Numbered from the stretch's first letter, positions 42,349 to 51,636 are shown. The stretch: DNA of 64,000 bases from BOG-1112 sp964611335 (GCA_964611335.1 CAZSXR010000001.1:434001-498000), one strand, 5' to 3'. Notes: generated by a model from the letters alone, not told the origin. A program made the numbers and translations.

Positions 42349-44595
42349 TTAGCGACAACTGGTTAGAATAGATTCCAGTTTAGCTTCTTTCAAAATTTTG
42401 TTGATAGCATTAAAAGTAATCATTCCACCGCAATAGTATATATGATCTTCTTTTTTAGGATCAAATTGCTTGATTATAGAATGGATATTGGAATTATTCT
42501 TCCATGGAAGTGCTTCGAGGTGGTAGTCATCGATCCATTTGCTATAGATAGATTCGAACAAAATATTCTCTCCCGTGTCATTGACTCCAGAGGTGTCAAG
42601 CAGCATATGTTTATTGTGAGTTTCATGTGGTAGCACTTCCTTTAAAATAGAATGGATAGGTGCGTATCCTGAATCTGCTATAATATATAAGTTTCGACCT
42701 TGTCCTCCTTTGTAAGAGAAACTTCCGTAAGATTCTAAATCAAAAAATATTTTATCTCCTGTTTTTAGCTGTTTAAAATAATCAGTGAACTCATACTGAT
42801 GATTTTCAGTATTTTTTGATGTTTTGATCAAGAATTCGATAATTTTATTATCTTTAGCTTCAGAATAGCTGCTTGAAAAGGCGTACGCTCTTGCTTGATT
42901 TTCAGAGCCTTTTATAAAAGTGTATTGTCCGGGTTTAAAAAATAAGTCTTTGTTTTGGAATTGAGCTTTAATGTGAATTAAATTTTTTTCTAATGTTTCT
43001 ATTTCAAGGACTGTAGCTTCACCCTTTGGTTCGTGAATACATCGAAACCCTCCCCAGAATTGATGCCTCTTGAGACAATTTGTTTCATCAAGAGTTATCA
43101 AACAGGACTCCGGTAGGAATGGAGTGTCATTGCAAGATGGATGCAATAGGGGTTCTGTTGAGGAAAACTCTAAGGGAGAGTCCTGATATTCAAACTGAGA
43201 GATATCGCAAAGATTTTTTAAATAAGCTACATGTTCAATCAGTTTGCAAACAGTATCTCTGTATTTTTTTTGGTAATCTTTAAAGCTTTCATTGCCAGAG
43301 TATTTTAAGCGATCGAAACTTTCCAAATGCTGTAATTGGGGTTCATAAAATGAGGCAGAGTCAAGGCCTTCGTTACGATTTATTTCGATAAAAGAAGGTT
43401 TTGTTTTGTCGAAGGTGTAAACATTTTTAACCAGCTTTTTACCTGTAGTATCTAAAACAAATTCAGGAAGAATGACTTCGTCTTCGTGTGCTTTATTTGT
43501 GTTGTCTATAGCGTTTAAGTATAAAAGTGGCATACCGGGGGGAATTATGTATTCAAGAACACAATCACCATTAGTAAATGAAAAATGTTTTGCAACTCTG
43601 TAATCAAAACTTGTCGCCCATATCGACCAAGAGATCATACTTGTGCTTTGGGATGTGCGACAACTTGTTCCTCTATAAACTTTTATAGGAACAATGCTTT
43701 TGGGAGCTATTAAAGCTAGTGCATTGATTATATTAATATTTTCTGGGCTATTGAGGTGGCCAGCATTTGATATTTTCGTTTCAATTGGGAAATTTTTTGT
43801 TGAATACCTAACAGCACTGGTTTTCCAAATCCAGACATAATATCCAATATCCCGATTGTCTTTAATCTTTTTTCCCTTTAAAAATTTTCCAAAATCTTCA
43901 TGTTGCTTGACTAGGGGGTTATATTCTCTAGGGAGAACTACCCGTCCTCTAAGTGCATCGAAAACCATGCATTCTTTACAAGCACTCGTGTTAGTGTAAA
44001 TAGAAGCAGCAGCAAGCAACTTTAGGAAGTCGTTATAACTTGGTGTGTTATGTCCCAGATTATCGAACTCTTCCGGATGTTTTCCTCCATCTGTTATAAG
44101 TTCAGTGAATAGCTTATCTCTTAAGAGAAGAACTGAGAAAAGAAATTCGTACTCCTGAAAGGAGTTATCGAGCAAAAGAGTTTTTAATTTTTCTTTGTTT
44201 TTTGTATATAATGACTCGAAAAAATCAGATTGTGGAGATGAATAGAGTGTCTTTAAATGTCTAAGTAGGGTAAAATAAATAGATGGCAAATAATCTTTTT
44301 TGCAAAGTGCAAAAATAAAATATTTCCCCCAAATAATATCTATGGAATTCTGATATTTTATGAAACTGTTTTCATCTTCTATTATAAAGCTATAAATAGA
44401 TTTCTCAAGATCTGAACTGTCATTGGATTCTATCTTTTCTTTTGCAGTTTCTTTTAAAGATGGGTCATTCATTAAGCGTAGAATTTCTCCCGCATTATTT
44501 GTTTCTATAGCATTTTTTAATTCTGCTTCTTCTTTTTTTCCAGCTAAAGAAATATTTGATATTATTATAAATAAAGATAAAAAGATTGATTTCAA
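42349..44595 (-). CDS. secreted ADP-ribosyltransferase fused to a ferredoxin-reductase-type domain
   Basis: 748 residues. Signal peptide ~1-18. Residues 20-200 are helical. Residues ~300-380 have the R-S-ExE layout of ADP-ribosylating toxins: KVYRGTS (Arg308), WATSFDYRVAKHFS (Ser329, the S-T-S strand) and HEDEVILPE (Glu371-x-Glu373). Residues ~525-748 have an FNR-type flavin/NAD module: FKPGQYTFI, ARAYAFSSS (RxYS FAD motif, 569-573), NLYIIADSGYAPIHSILKE (nucleotide loop) and HIYYCGGMITFNAINKIL (C-terminal NAD motif). Both domains handle nicotinamide nucleotides. I know of no described protein with this architecture. Activity of both modules is inference from motifs. No neighbouring immunity candidate is obvious. 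Confidence 0.8.
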   Translation of the reverse strand: MKSIFLSLFIIISNISLAGKKEEAELKNAIETNNAGEILRLMNDPSLKETAKEKIESNDSSDLEKSIYSFIIEDENSFIKYQNSIDIIWGKYFIFALCKKDYLPSIYFTLLRHLKTLYSSPQSDFFESLYTKNKEKLKTLLLDNSFQEYEFLFSVLLLRDKLFTELITDGGKHPEEFDNLGHNTPSYNDFLKLLAAASIYTNTSACKECMVFDALRGRVVLPREYNPLVKQHEDFGKFLKGKKIKDNRDIGYYVWIWKTSAVRYSTKNFPIETKISNAGHLNSPENINIINALALIAPKSIVPIKVYRGTSCRTSQSTSMISWSIWATSFDYRVAKHFSFTNGDCVLEYIIPPGMPLLYLNAIDNTNKAHEDEVILPEFVLDTTGKKLVKNVYTFDKTKPSFIEINRNEGLDSASFYEPQLQHLESFDRLKYSGNESFKDYQKKYRDTVCKLIEHVAYLKNLCDISQFEYQDSPLEFSSTEPLLHPSCNDTPFLPESCLITLDETNCLKRHQFWGGFRCIHEPKGEATVLEIETLEKNLIHIKAQFQNKDLFFKPGQYTFIKGSENQARAYAFSSSYSEAKDNKIIEFLIKTSKNTENHQYEFTDYFKQLKTGDKIFFDLESYGSFSYKGGQGRNLYIIADSGYAPIHSILKEVLPHETHNKHMLLDTSGVNDTGENILFESIYSKWIDDYHLEALPWKNNSNIHSIIKQFDPKKEDHIYYCGGMITFNAINKILKEAKLESILTSCR

Positions 44596-45077
44596 GACAA
44601 GATCCTTTTTATTTGTTTAAATAATTAAATACGAAAATTCTGCATGAAAGTAAATCTCCTAATTGGGTTTTAAGGTAAGGTTCTTATAACATTTACAAAA
44701 AAGGAGTCATTGTTTTTTAATGTATAAAATGAATCTATCAACGTAAGTTTCTTCTTTTTTGGTGAAAGGTCCTTATTTTCCTTATCTCTTTACAAGAATC
44801 TTTCAAAGAATTTAACGTGAGAACAACCTATCATATTCGCTTTGGATATTTGTATATTGAACACTTCTTATGTTTTTGGAGTGATAAAGAAAAATACAAA
44901 TCGCACTGTGCGCTTTTGCTTAATAGACCTTTGTTAATTTAAAATGGGTATGAAAAATAGGGGTGATTCAAAACTATTGGTATGGTCATTCCAAAATTTT
45001 TCTCGGGGAGAAAATTTAGACTTTTTCAAATTCTATGTAGAAGTGTTACAATCCAAAAAACACATAGGATTATCTGC
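44596..45077. other. 482-nt intergenic region, no feature recognised
   Basis: AT-rich, between divergently transcribed ART-fusion and lipoprotein genes. It should hold promoters for both. I see no repeat, RNA or coding remnant that I can support. Confidence 0.4.
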
Positions 45078-46274
45078 ATGTATAAGAATCTATTCTCTGG
45101 TTTTAGTTTGGCTTTCATTTTCACCTCTGTAATCAGCGTCAATTTTTCATGCAGAGAACAAAGAAGACCATCAAACACACCTACATCAACAAATTCATCC
45201 CTATCCACAGTCCCTAATTACCTTGGCTTAGCTCTTGGCTCTCTACCGCCTGCCGATCCTGGGAGCTTGACGGTCCAAACAACAGCTATAACCATTAAAT
45301 TAGCAGGTATAACCTCTATGGCGCTAAGTTTTACCAACGATCAAAGAGCCGATGCAGTTGCTTACAAGATAAGCGGCCCCAAAGGTTTTATTCTGGAACA
45401 GACGACTTCACTTCAAATGAAGGTCATCGACAATCTTCCTCAAGGCATTTTGAATATTTCCGTGCGATCGTGCCTAAGACCCGAAAGGTCTACATCTAAG
45501 GATAGCAAATACCTTGTTACTGTATCCCCCGACATGGGGACTTTGTTTTGCAATGATAAGTCTGTCCAAGCAAATTATTTAAACAAAACAAAAATAAGCA
45601 CTCAGCTAACCTCATTATTCGTACGCGAACAAAACAATAGTGATCAAATTCGTTCAAATGCCTATAACATCTACAAAAAAATTCAAGCTTACGTAGAGGG
45701 AAAAAATTTCAATCCCCAAGAATCCAATTTGAACTCATTCCTCAAAAATATAGTTATTCTGGGACCTGATTATTTCTTGGATTGGGTTAATAATTCGGAT
45801 TTTGACGACACCATAATTCGATTTTCGAAAAGTATACCTTCTTTAGCTAACACGGATTCAAGCACTCAATCTTTGACTTGGGATCCCAATAACCTTAGTC
45901 CTGTATTCTTAGCTTTGATCAGCGTAGGAGCTTTTGCTCAACAAGCTTCAAGTTCAAATACCCAAGGACTGGGCCTAGTAAGCTTCTCTGATCCTGTCAA
46001 ACAGATCATAGCAGAACGTGAGAGAGTAGAAGGTTATTTAACATTTGTAGAAGTTCAAAAAATTGTCAGGTTAAAAAATGCTGAGAGAATTGAAGCTGCT
46101 ACTAGCATTCAAAAAATGGCAAGTTTTAAAGCAAGAAAAAAAGTGATTGATGCTGTAGCTGAAAATCCCCATGCAGTTTTAAGTGAGCAAGCTGTTGCAA
46201 AAATTGAATCTTTGAAAACTTCAGACGGCAAGTTCTTAGTAAAGCTACCACGTCTGCAACAGTTGGGGCATTAG
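45078..46274 (+). CDS. lipoprotein, N-terminal part of a frameshifted gene
   Basis: 398 residues from ATG 45078 (AGGA 8 nt upstream; the frame is open from 44982). Leader ends SVNFSCREQ, a lipobox-like Ser-Cys. A Ser/Thr/Pro linker follows, then a beta-rich region (SLTVQTTAITIKLAGIT) and a helical region. Near 46225-46240 the frame is lost: the last ~15 residues (KFLVKLPRLQQLGH) look like out-of-frame noise, while the next frame continues naturally as ATVGALEAILKDLPESDARG into the gene at 46331. It was probably one protein of about 730 residues. Confidence 0.75.
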   Translation: MYKNLFSGFSLAFIFTSVISVNFSCREQRRPSNTPTSTNSSLSTVPNYLGLALGSLPPADPGSLTVQTTAITIKLAGITSMALSFTNDQRADAVAYKISGPKGFILEQTTSLQMKVIDNLPQGILNISVRSCLRPERSTSKDSKYLVTVSPDMGTLFCNDKSVQANYLNKTKISTQLTSLFVREQNNSDQIRSNAYNIYKKIQAYVEGKNFNPQESNLNSFLKNIVILGPDYFLDWVNNSDFDDTIIRFSKSIPSLANTDSSTQSLTWDPNNLSPVFLALISVGAFAQQASSSNTQGLGLVSFSDPVKQIIAERERVEGYLTFVEVQKIVRLKNAERIEAATSIQKMASFKARKKVIDAVAENPHAVLSEQAVAKIESLKTSDGKFLVKLPRLQQLGH

Positions 46275-46330
46275 AGGCTATACTGAAAGATCTCCCGGAG
46301 AGCGATGCGCGCGGTTCTGCATATGCACAA

Positions 46331-47266
46331 ATGGGTATGGATGCAAATAATTTCAAAATCACTGCTGAAGCTGCTGCAGAACTACAAGCTCTTGGTATTG
46401 CAAATGCTGAAGGGATGTCTGTTATTGATGCCAGAACCAAAAATGTAAACTTAGCGAAAGAGGAAATGAGACAAATTCAACAAACGATTGAAGCGGATCA
46501 AAAAGTACTGCTTCAATTTGAAAAAATATATGACCCTCCTCAGACAGATTATGAAAAAAAATTTTTTACATATAATGAGGCTCTGTTTACGAATGATAAC
46601 TCCCTCATAGAACAACTCGAATTTGAAGTCAACAAAATGCAGGATGAAGCGGGTAAAGAATTAATTGTATTGATGGAAGAACACCGTAAAGCCCCACCAG
46701 AAAAGCAAGTAGAGATTGAAAAAAAGATTCGACAAATCAATCTAGAATATATGAGCGTTTATGCGAAACGACAGGGGACCATTCCAGGATCCCCTAACAT
46801 GATGCTCTTGCAGGAAGAAGACCTTCGAAAGCGATATGTCGAAGGTAAAATAGATCTTCCAGAATTTCAAAGACAATTCCTATCGTTTCGTGAAAGCGGT
46901 GCATGGGTTGTTGTCCGCGATCCAAAATTAGATCCAAGCGTCGCTGATCATGCCCATGTAATGGGGGAATCGATTCCTACAAATCCAAAAAACACGCTCC
47001 TTGGAAAAGCTCATTCCGATATCGCAGAGAATACAAAATCAGAAGGAAAGGCACGTACGGTTGGTCTTATTGTAGGCATCACCGCTATGAGTGCAGTGGG
47101 AATTGCGGTGGGATTTAGCACAGGGTTTAATCTTGCAGATGACACGCCTTTAAAGGCACTTAACAATCTTTTCGACAAAGAGAGTATCATTAAACTCCTT
47201 ACTTTAAAGAAACAAAAGCAAGAGCTATTGTTAAGTATTGAAACAAATTTGCTGTTTGGAAATTAA
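46331..47266 (+). CDS. C-terminal part of the frameshifted lipoprotein gene
   Basis: 311 residues counted from the first ATG, but the frame is open upstream into the 3' end of the preceding gene (from about 46230), with no ribosome-binding site at 46331. Ala/Glu-rich helices (AAAELQALGIANAEGMS; EEMRQIQQTIEADQKVLLQ) are followed by a hydrophobic segment (VGLIVGITAMSAVGIAVGFSTG). It is a continuation of the lipoprotein rather than an independent gene. A single-base indel, a sequencing error or a true mutation would explain the break. Confidence 0.65.
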   Translation: MGMDANNFKITAEAAAELQALGIANAEGMSVIDARTKNVNLAKEEMRQIQQTIEADQKVLLQFEKIYDPPQTDYEKKFFTYNEALFTNDNSLIEQLEFEVNKMQDEAGKELIVLMEEHRKAPPEKQVEIEKKIRQINLEYMSVYAKRQGTIPGSPNMMLLQEEDLRKRYVEGKIDLPEFQRQFLSFRESGAWVVVRDPKLDPSVADHAHVMGESIPTNPKNTLLGKAHSDIAENTKSEGKARTVGLIVGITAMSAVGIAVGFSTGFNLADDTPLKALNNLFDKESIIKLLTLKKQKQELLLSIETNLLFGN

Positions 47267-47291
47267 GAAGGGCATATTATTGCAAAACTCG

Positions 47292-47450
47292 CTATAAATC
47301 CTTCCTTTGCCTGGGTTTTATTAACAGTGCAAGCTCTGCCTGAGTCAGAATGATCTCCCCAGGATAGAAGGGGTATAGATTTCTTTCTTCCAGACATTCA
47401 GTTCGAAACTCATCTTTCCAAACCGTTTGTGAGATCGGTCCCAGTCGAAT
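47292..47450 (-). pseudogene. C-terminal gene fragment
   Basis: A minus-strand frame without a start reads GPISQTVWKDEFRTECLEER then NLYPFYPGEIILTQAELALL and IKPRQRKDL-stop. Clearly protein-like, source unknown. It fills most of the 47267-47566 interval. Confidence 0.4.
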
Positions 47451-47566
47451 ATCAAATCAGGGCCAGTTCATATGAGAATGGAGTGAGAAATCATATCTAA
47501 TAAATTTCTCATTCAAGTATCTGTATATTTTTTTCGTCTCAGTTTTATTCTTTAAGAGGAGTTTGA

Positions 47567-48229
47567 ATGAAAATTTGCTTCAAAAAAGTATTATTTCTAA
47601 TCTTAAGTAGTCTTACGAGTCATGCTTTGAGTGTGAATTTCGAACTTATTGAATCAAAGGAGATGGAAGTTATATCAGGGATAGATATGACTGACCAAAA
47701 AAGAGACATTCAAAATCATCTGCTTTCTTTGCTTGAAAGTGTAAAAGAGATTAGGCGTATCGTAATAAGTAGAGAATACTTTGATACAATAACGTTCGAT
47801 GCAGTCAAAAACATATATTCGCGTATGAACAAGAAAATTAAACAGCTTGAAAAAATCACTGGAAACTGTGAGAGTCTTTTACTGTGCGCAAAGAAACCCA
47901 AAATCAACAAAACACGAAAAATTTCATGGTATGGAGGAAGCCTTTTTACTGAGGCTTTTCCGGGTTATGATCCGGTTGATACATTTTTTCTCACAGCTAT
48001 CTTAACCGCTGGTATTTACCCTCTTGGAGTCTGCTTAGTTTCTGGGACTCTTGTTATCACGCAAGGAGCTGCCATACCTCTCACAGCCTGTACGGAAAAT
48101 CCTATTTCAGGGATAAGCTATAGGTATAAATTTAATAAGAACAATTGGATACTTGCATTAAATGATCTTGAACGGTCCATTAAAACAGATGCTGAAAAAT
48201 TCTCAGTCGACCTTAATCGGGCTCCATAA
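47567..48229 (+). CDS. secreted or membrane protein, unknown function
   Basis: 220 residues with AAGAGGAG before the ATG. Signal peptide MKICFKKVLFLILSSLTSHALS. Residues 40-110 are helical and charged. A Cys pair sits around CESLLLCAK, and a hydrophobic hairpin at ~140-175 (TFFLTAILTAGIYPLGVCLV; GTLVITQGAAIPL) suggests membrane insertion. No family recognised. Confidence 0.75.
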   Translation: MKICFKKVLFLILSSLTSHALSVNFELIESKEMEVISGIDMTDQKRDIQNHLLSLLESVKEIRRIVISREYFDTITFDAVKNIYSRMNKKIKQLEKITGNCESLLLCAKKPKINKTRKISWYGGSLFTEAFPGYDPVDTFFLTAILTAGIYPLGVCLVSGTLVITQGAAIPLTACTENPISGISYRYKFNKNNWILALNDLERSIKTDAEKFSVDLNRAP

Positions 48230-48585
48230 TAAAAAGTTTTTGCATTAGGAATTACACCCTTCACTAAATTTTAAGTTAAACGATATCTCTAAGGCAAAGT
48301 CATCTGAATTTTAGCTGTGTTCTCTTCTTTTTATGTTCATTTAAAAATTTTAGATGTTGGATTTTAGATCAACGATACGACGAAACGTCAAAAATGAAAT
48401 GAAACGCAGCTTCTGTTACCTAGATTTGGAAGTCCGTCCTTTTAGGGTTGGGTAGTTCACGACCCCCCACGTAACCGTGAATATTGATAGTATAAGTCAA
48501 AAAAATCGTGGCTAGATCCTTTCTATTTTGCTATGTCTTTCTGTCTTACTTAAGAACATCGCAGCCAATTAAGGAACCTATTATT
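48230..48585. other. 356-nt intergenic region, short palindrome only
   Basis: AT-rich spacer before the OTU-like gene. The only structure noticed is TTCACG...CGTGAA around 48456-48481. No coding remnant is recognised. Confidence 0.35.
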
Positions 48586-50136
48586 ATGAGTAATTCTCTA
48601 TATAAGCTCTTATCTTTCCTCCTTTGTTTTTGTTTATTCGAAGGAAGTGCCTTTTCCATGCGTAAAAATGGCAGTGATCAATCCATCTCAGACATTGAGA
48701 ATGCGACAGTCAACGAATTGGCTCTCTATGAGGAAATCTTCAACTCCTTAAGGACTCTATATGACGAGGGTCAGCTTACATTGAGCGACTACAACGCAAA
48801 CCTAAATATTATTAATGCGTTAAAGTTTTTACATGAATACAATAGCCTTATTTCTGAAGAAATAGCCCAATCGAATAATGGTCATTCCTCGACTTATGAT
48901 CAATTACACCCATTTGCATTGCATGGAACTGGAGATGTTCCCTTCCCTCTAAAGGCAGGTCTACTCTTTAGAACGCTCCTAGAAGCTTTTAACTTTGCTA
49001 AGGAGCACAGGCTTCTTACGGATATGTTTCAAAATGGACTTCCGTTAAGCAATGGTTGTCTCGAAAATAGAATAGATGGTGGTTTACGAGAGTGGCTGAC
49101 AAAGAAAAAAGAAGCGTTTGCTCGTAGGCAAGCTCTCTGTGCTGATAAGCAAAATAAAGCGAGTTTGCAAACCTCAGAAGAGATGGTCTATTCCTACATA
49201 AAGAGTCAAATGACCAAATTTAGTTCTATGAGTGTTAAGAAAGCTATTAGTGATATTGTAAATTATTATTTGGAAGTACTCGACTGCAATGGCAATCCCA
49301 TCACAACTGAAATAGCTTCAAAATACTACAAAGATATATTTCTACTGGATGAAACTCCTGAAGATAGCGAATTAATAGAAGCGAACCTTATATCTTATGA
49401 AACGATCGAGCGTGTAGAAGTGAACGGTCAGATAAGACGATGCAGCCTACGTGAGACTTCTAAGGGCGCAAACTCTGCTTTTTTGGCTTTGAGTCCGGAA
49501 GGTAAAGGTCTGAGTACGAAAAATAAAAAGCCAATCCGACGAGTTGATTTTGTTAGAGACATTCGAAGAACGCTGAATCAGAAAAAAGATATAAGTGCAC
49601 ATTTTATTAGCCTTTTTCAAAGTGCTATGAGGGAGTCAGGAACGAACAACCCTAATCTATTCCTTCAACGTCTTTCATCAGACGCGTATAGAATGAACCG
49701 TACACTCCTTCAAATTTATGCACATTTGTACAATCTAAGAATCAACATCTACGTTGTAGATCACCAAGCTAATATATTTACACTCAGAGAAAGTATGGGA
49801 GTTGGTGGCCAAAGTATTAACATTGCTCATGTGAGCTCACAGCCTATAGGCAACATGAATAATGAGAACTTGGATCACTATGTAGGTTTAAATATTCATG
49901 AAGATGCTTTAGCAAGCGATCTTGCTCCTATGGGTCTATACATTCATAAAAATGACAGCGCTCCTAATGACACAGACATGAAAAGAGTAGATTTTCTTGA
50001 AAAATATGACTCCGAATTTAAAAACGAAAACAACGTCCTCAAAAATTACCCTGATTCCATCAATAACTTTGTTATAAAAACCGCTATAAGCTATTTGTTC
50101 ATTCGTAGTTTGGACAAAAAGTATCTAGAAATATAG
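48586..50136 (+). CDS. secreted protein with OTU-like domain (catalytic Cys replaced by Ser)
   Basis: 516 residues from ATG 48586 (AAGGAA 9 nt upstream; frame open to 48508). Signal peptide ~1-24. Residues 25-280 are helical. Residues ~283-440 follow an OTU (ovarian-tumour) cysteine-protease layout: RETSKGANSAFLAL (292-302) stands where OTUs have DGNCxFxAL. Then comes VRDIRRTLNQ, RLSSDAYRMNRTLLQIYAHL, a strand INIYVVD, and a terminal LDHYVGLN (His431-Tyr432) matching the HY/HF motif. The nucleophile position reads Asn-Ser (Ser297) instead of Asn-Cys. So it may be a pseudo-deubiquitinase that still binds ubiquitin, or not an OTU at all. Assignment is moderate. Confidence 0.6.
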   Translation: MSNSLYKLLSFLLCFCLFEGSAFSMRKNGSDQSISDIENATVNELALYEEIFNSLRTLYDEGQLTLSDYNANLNIINALKFLHEYNSLISEEIAQSNNGHSSTYDQLHPFALHGTGDVPFPLKAGLLFRTLLEAFNFAKEHRLLTDMFQNGLPLSNGCLENRIDGGLREWLTKKKEAFARRQALCADKQNKASLQTSEEMVYSYIKSQMTKFSSMSVKKAISDIVNYYLEVLDCNGNPITTEIASKYYKDIFLLDETPEDSELIEANLISYETIERVEVNGQIRRCSLRETSKGANSAFLALSPEGKGLSTKNKKPIRRVDFVRDIRRTLNQKKDISAHFISLFQSAMRESGTNNPNLFLQRLSSDAYRMNRTLLQIYAHLYNLRINIYVVDHQANIFTLRESMGVGGQSINIAHVSSQPIGNMNNENLDHYVGLNIHEDALASDLAPMGLYIHKNDSAPNDTDMKRVDFLEKYDSEFKNENNVLKNYPDSINNFVIKTAISYLFIRSLDKKYLEI

Positions 50137-50237
50137 GTCTGCCACCACTTTAGAACCGGACACGCTAGTTAGTCCTTAACGAATGTGTCGAAATCGTCAA
50201 CATCGGTTGATAGAGATTCGCAAAAAATCTAAAACTA

Positions 50238-51029
50238 TTAAAAATGGAATACAGAGGAACTTGGAAAAGTTTTGGAATGGCTCGAAGAGGAAGACTCAGA
50301 TTTGTCTTTATCATCAAGAGGGCCTTCTATGGGGAAGCGAGTTCTTTTCGGAACATAAACATCGTTGATAAAGTGAAACCAAAGGTAGTCAATATCTCTT
50401 TTAAGCACTTCCCAAATAGGGTTGTCAATGTCGTCAAGGTAATGATTTAGAATTCTGTTCCAGACTTCGGAAAACTCGGGGTTAAATTCGTTGTAGTCTC
50501 TTTCAAGTTCGTGAAGCTCTTCGTATTCTCTTTCTTCGAAGAGGCGTGCGATATTCCTGAGTCTTTTAAGATCATTTTGATAGTTTTCGAAGTGATCTAT
50601 GGGGCTACTTATCAACATTCGCGTACTAGTGCTTTGCCCACCAAGATTCATAATAATGCGTGCCTTGGATTTTTTATTTTCAAGTGTTCTTTTTCTTTTT
50701 TTCTTTGGGGGTTCTTCTTCTTTTTCCTTTTTGCGGCTAATTTCTTTTTTTTCAGATGCTTTTTCTTTAACTCTGACTTGATTTGCAATCTCTTCCGATG
50801 GGAAAGCGTGTCTTGGGGTTGCAAAACATCTGTACACATATCGGCAAAGTAGAGTTCCCGTAGGGCCAGCGACATAACTTAAAAAGGACCAAGCTTCTTC
50901 TGTTAGGTACTCTGAATAGTCTAGATAGCTAGAAGTCCTTTGAGAATTTTCTTCATCTTCGCTTGCAAGGGTGAGAGAGGTGTTTAAACAAAGAAATATG
51001 ACGAGTTTTAAAATAAACTTGGTGTTCAT
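50238..51029 (-). CDS. secreted protein carrying an SV40-type nuclear localisation signal
   Basis: 263 residues. Signal peptide MNTKFILKLVIFLCLNTSLTLAS. Residues ~84-122 are a highly charged segment containing EEEPPKKKRKRTLENKKSK. PKKKRKR (108-114) is within one residue of the classical monopartite SV40 large-T signal. Residues 135-230 are acidic and helical, with DYNEFNPEFSEVWNRIL. The tail is Ser-rich (SESSSSSHSKTFPSSS). No enzyme domain recognised. The pairing of export signal and NLS is what nucleomodulin effectors show. A plain basic linker is the alternative reading. Confidence 0.75.
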   Translation of the reverse strand: MNTKFILKLVIFLCLNTSLTLASEDEENSQRTSSYLDYSEYLTEEAWSFLSYVAGPTGTLLCRYVYRCFATPRHAFPSEEIANQVRVKEKASEKKEISRKKEKEEEPPKKKRKRTLENKKSKARIIMNLGGQSTSTRMLISSPIDHFENYQNDLKRLRNIARLFEEREYEELHELERDYNEFNPEFSEVWNRILNHYLDDIDNPIWEVLKRDIDYLWFHFINDVYVPKRTRFPIEGPLDDKDKSESSSSSHSKTFPSSSVFHF

Positions 51030-51129
51030 AAAGTTCCTATTTTTTTGAAATTATGGAAAAGAACTTTATAATTTATTTATACTCAAATTTCCACCTCTCC
51101 TTGCTCTTCAGAAATATTTTAAGAAGATT

Positions 51130-51636
51130 TTAACTAGCAGTCCCCTTCACATACTCTAAAGGGGAATTATCACCTGCCGTTAGAATTCTGGATGCAACGA
51201 ATGCAGCAGTAATACTTAGACCCACAGGTGCTCCATAAGTAAATGCAGCTGCCCCGATTCCCATTGCAAAAGCAGAGTTGATGAGACCATCTTTGATAAT
51301 CTTTCCATACTTTGAACTGTCGACTTCAAGTAGGGTCTTTCCCGTTGTTAAAATAAAAAGTCCTGCAGTCCAAATAATATGAAATTCTGCATTTGTACCA
51401 GGTACTACGATTTTAGTACCCTCTCCTTTTAGATTAGCGCCTGAACACGCACCTAATATTCCGTAAATAACCAGAGGAAGAGATTCCTTAATATTGGTTG
51501 TGAAAGAACCTACAAATGTAGATCTTGGAGATTCTTCATGAGTTTGGATGGGAGCAGGAGTTGTATCACCGACAGCATAGGCGAAAGAGTTGTTGATTAA
51601 AACTACCAAGCTTAAAATTTTTACAAACTGTTTCAT
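51130..51636 (-). CDS. exported membrane protein, unknown function
   Basis: 168 residues. Signal peptide MKQFVKILSLVVLINNSFAYA. Three hydrophobic stretches (LPLVIYGILGACSGA; IIWTAGLFILTTGKTL; FAMGIGAAAFTYGAPVGLSITAAF) indicate a small integral membrane protein. It reads in the same direction as the gene at 51675 (gap 38 nt) and shares the MKxFVKxLSL leader with it. Both may be under the TetR-type regulator at 52262. Confidence 0.75.
   Translation of the reverse strand: MKQFVKILSLVVLINNSFAYAVGDTTPAPIQTHEESPRSTFVGSFTTNIKESLPLVIYGILGACSGANLKGEGTKIVVPGTNAEFHIIWTAGLFILTTGKTLLEVDSSKYGKIIKDGLINSAFAMGIGAAAFTYGAPVGLSITAAFVASRILTAGDNSPLEYVKGTAS

Noticed and set aside
42334..42356. GTCGCTA...TAGCGAC hairpin as terminator of the ART-fusion gene
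   Set aside because: Short stem with an A-rich tail in the direction of transcription, and it overlaps the stop codon; not a convincing intrinsic terminator.
46225..46240. Programmed ribosomal frameshift in the split lipoprotein gene
   Set aside because: No convincing slippery heptamer followed by a stem-loop is visible; a simple indel explains it better.
50511..50852. Phe-rich hydrophobic plus-strand frame that looks like a membrane protein
   Set aside because: Produced by reading the Lys/Glu-rich NLS region of the minus-strand gene backwards; no start signal.
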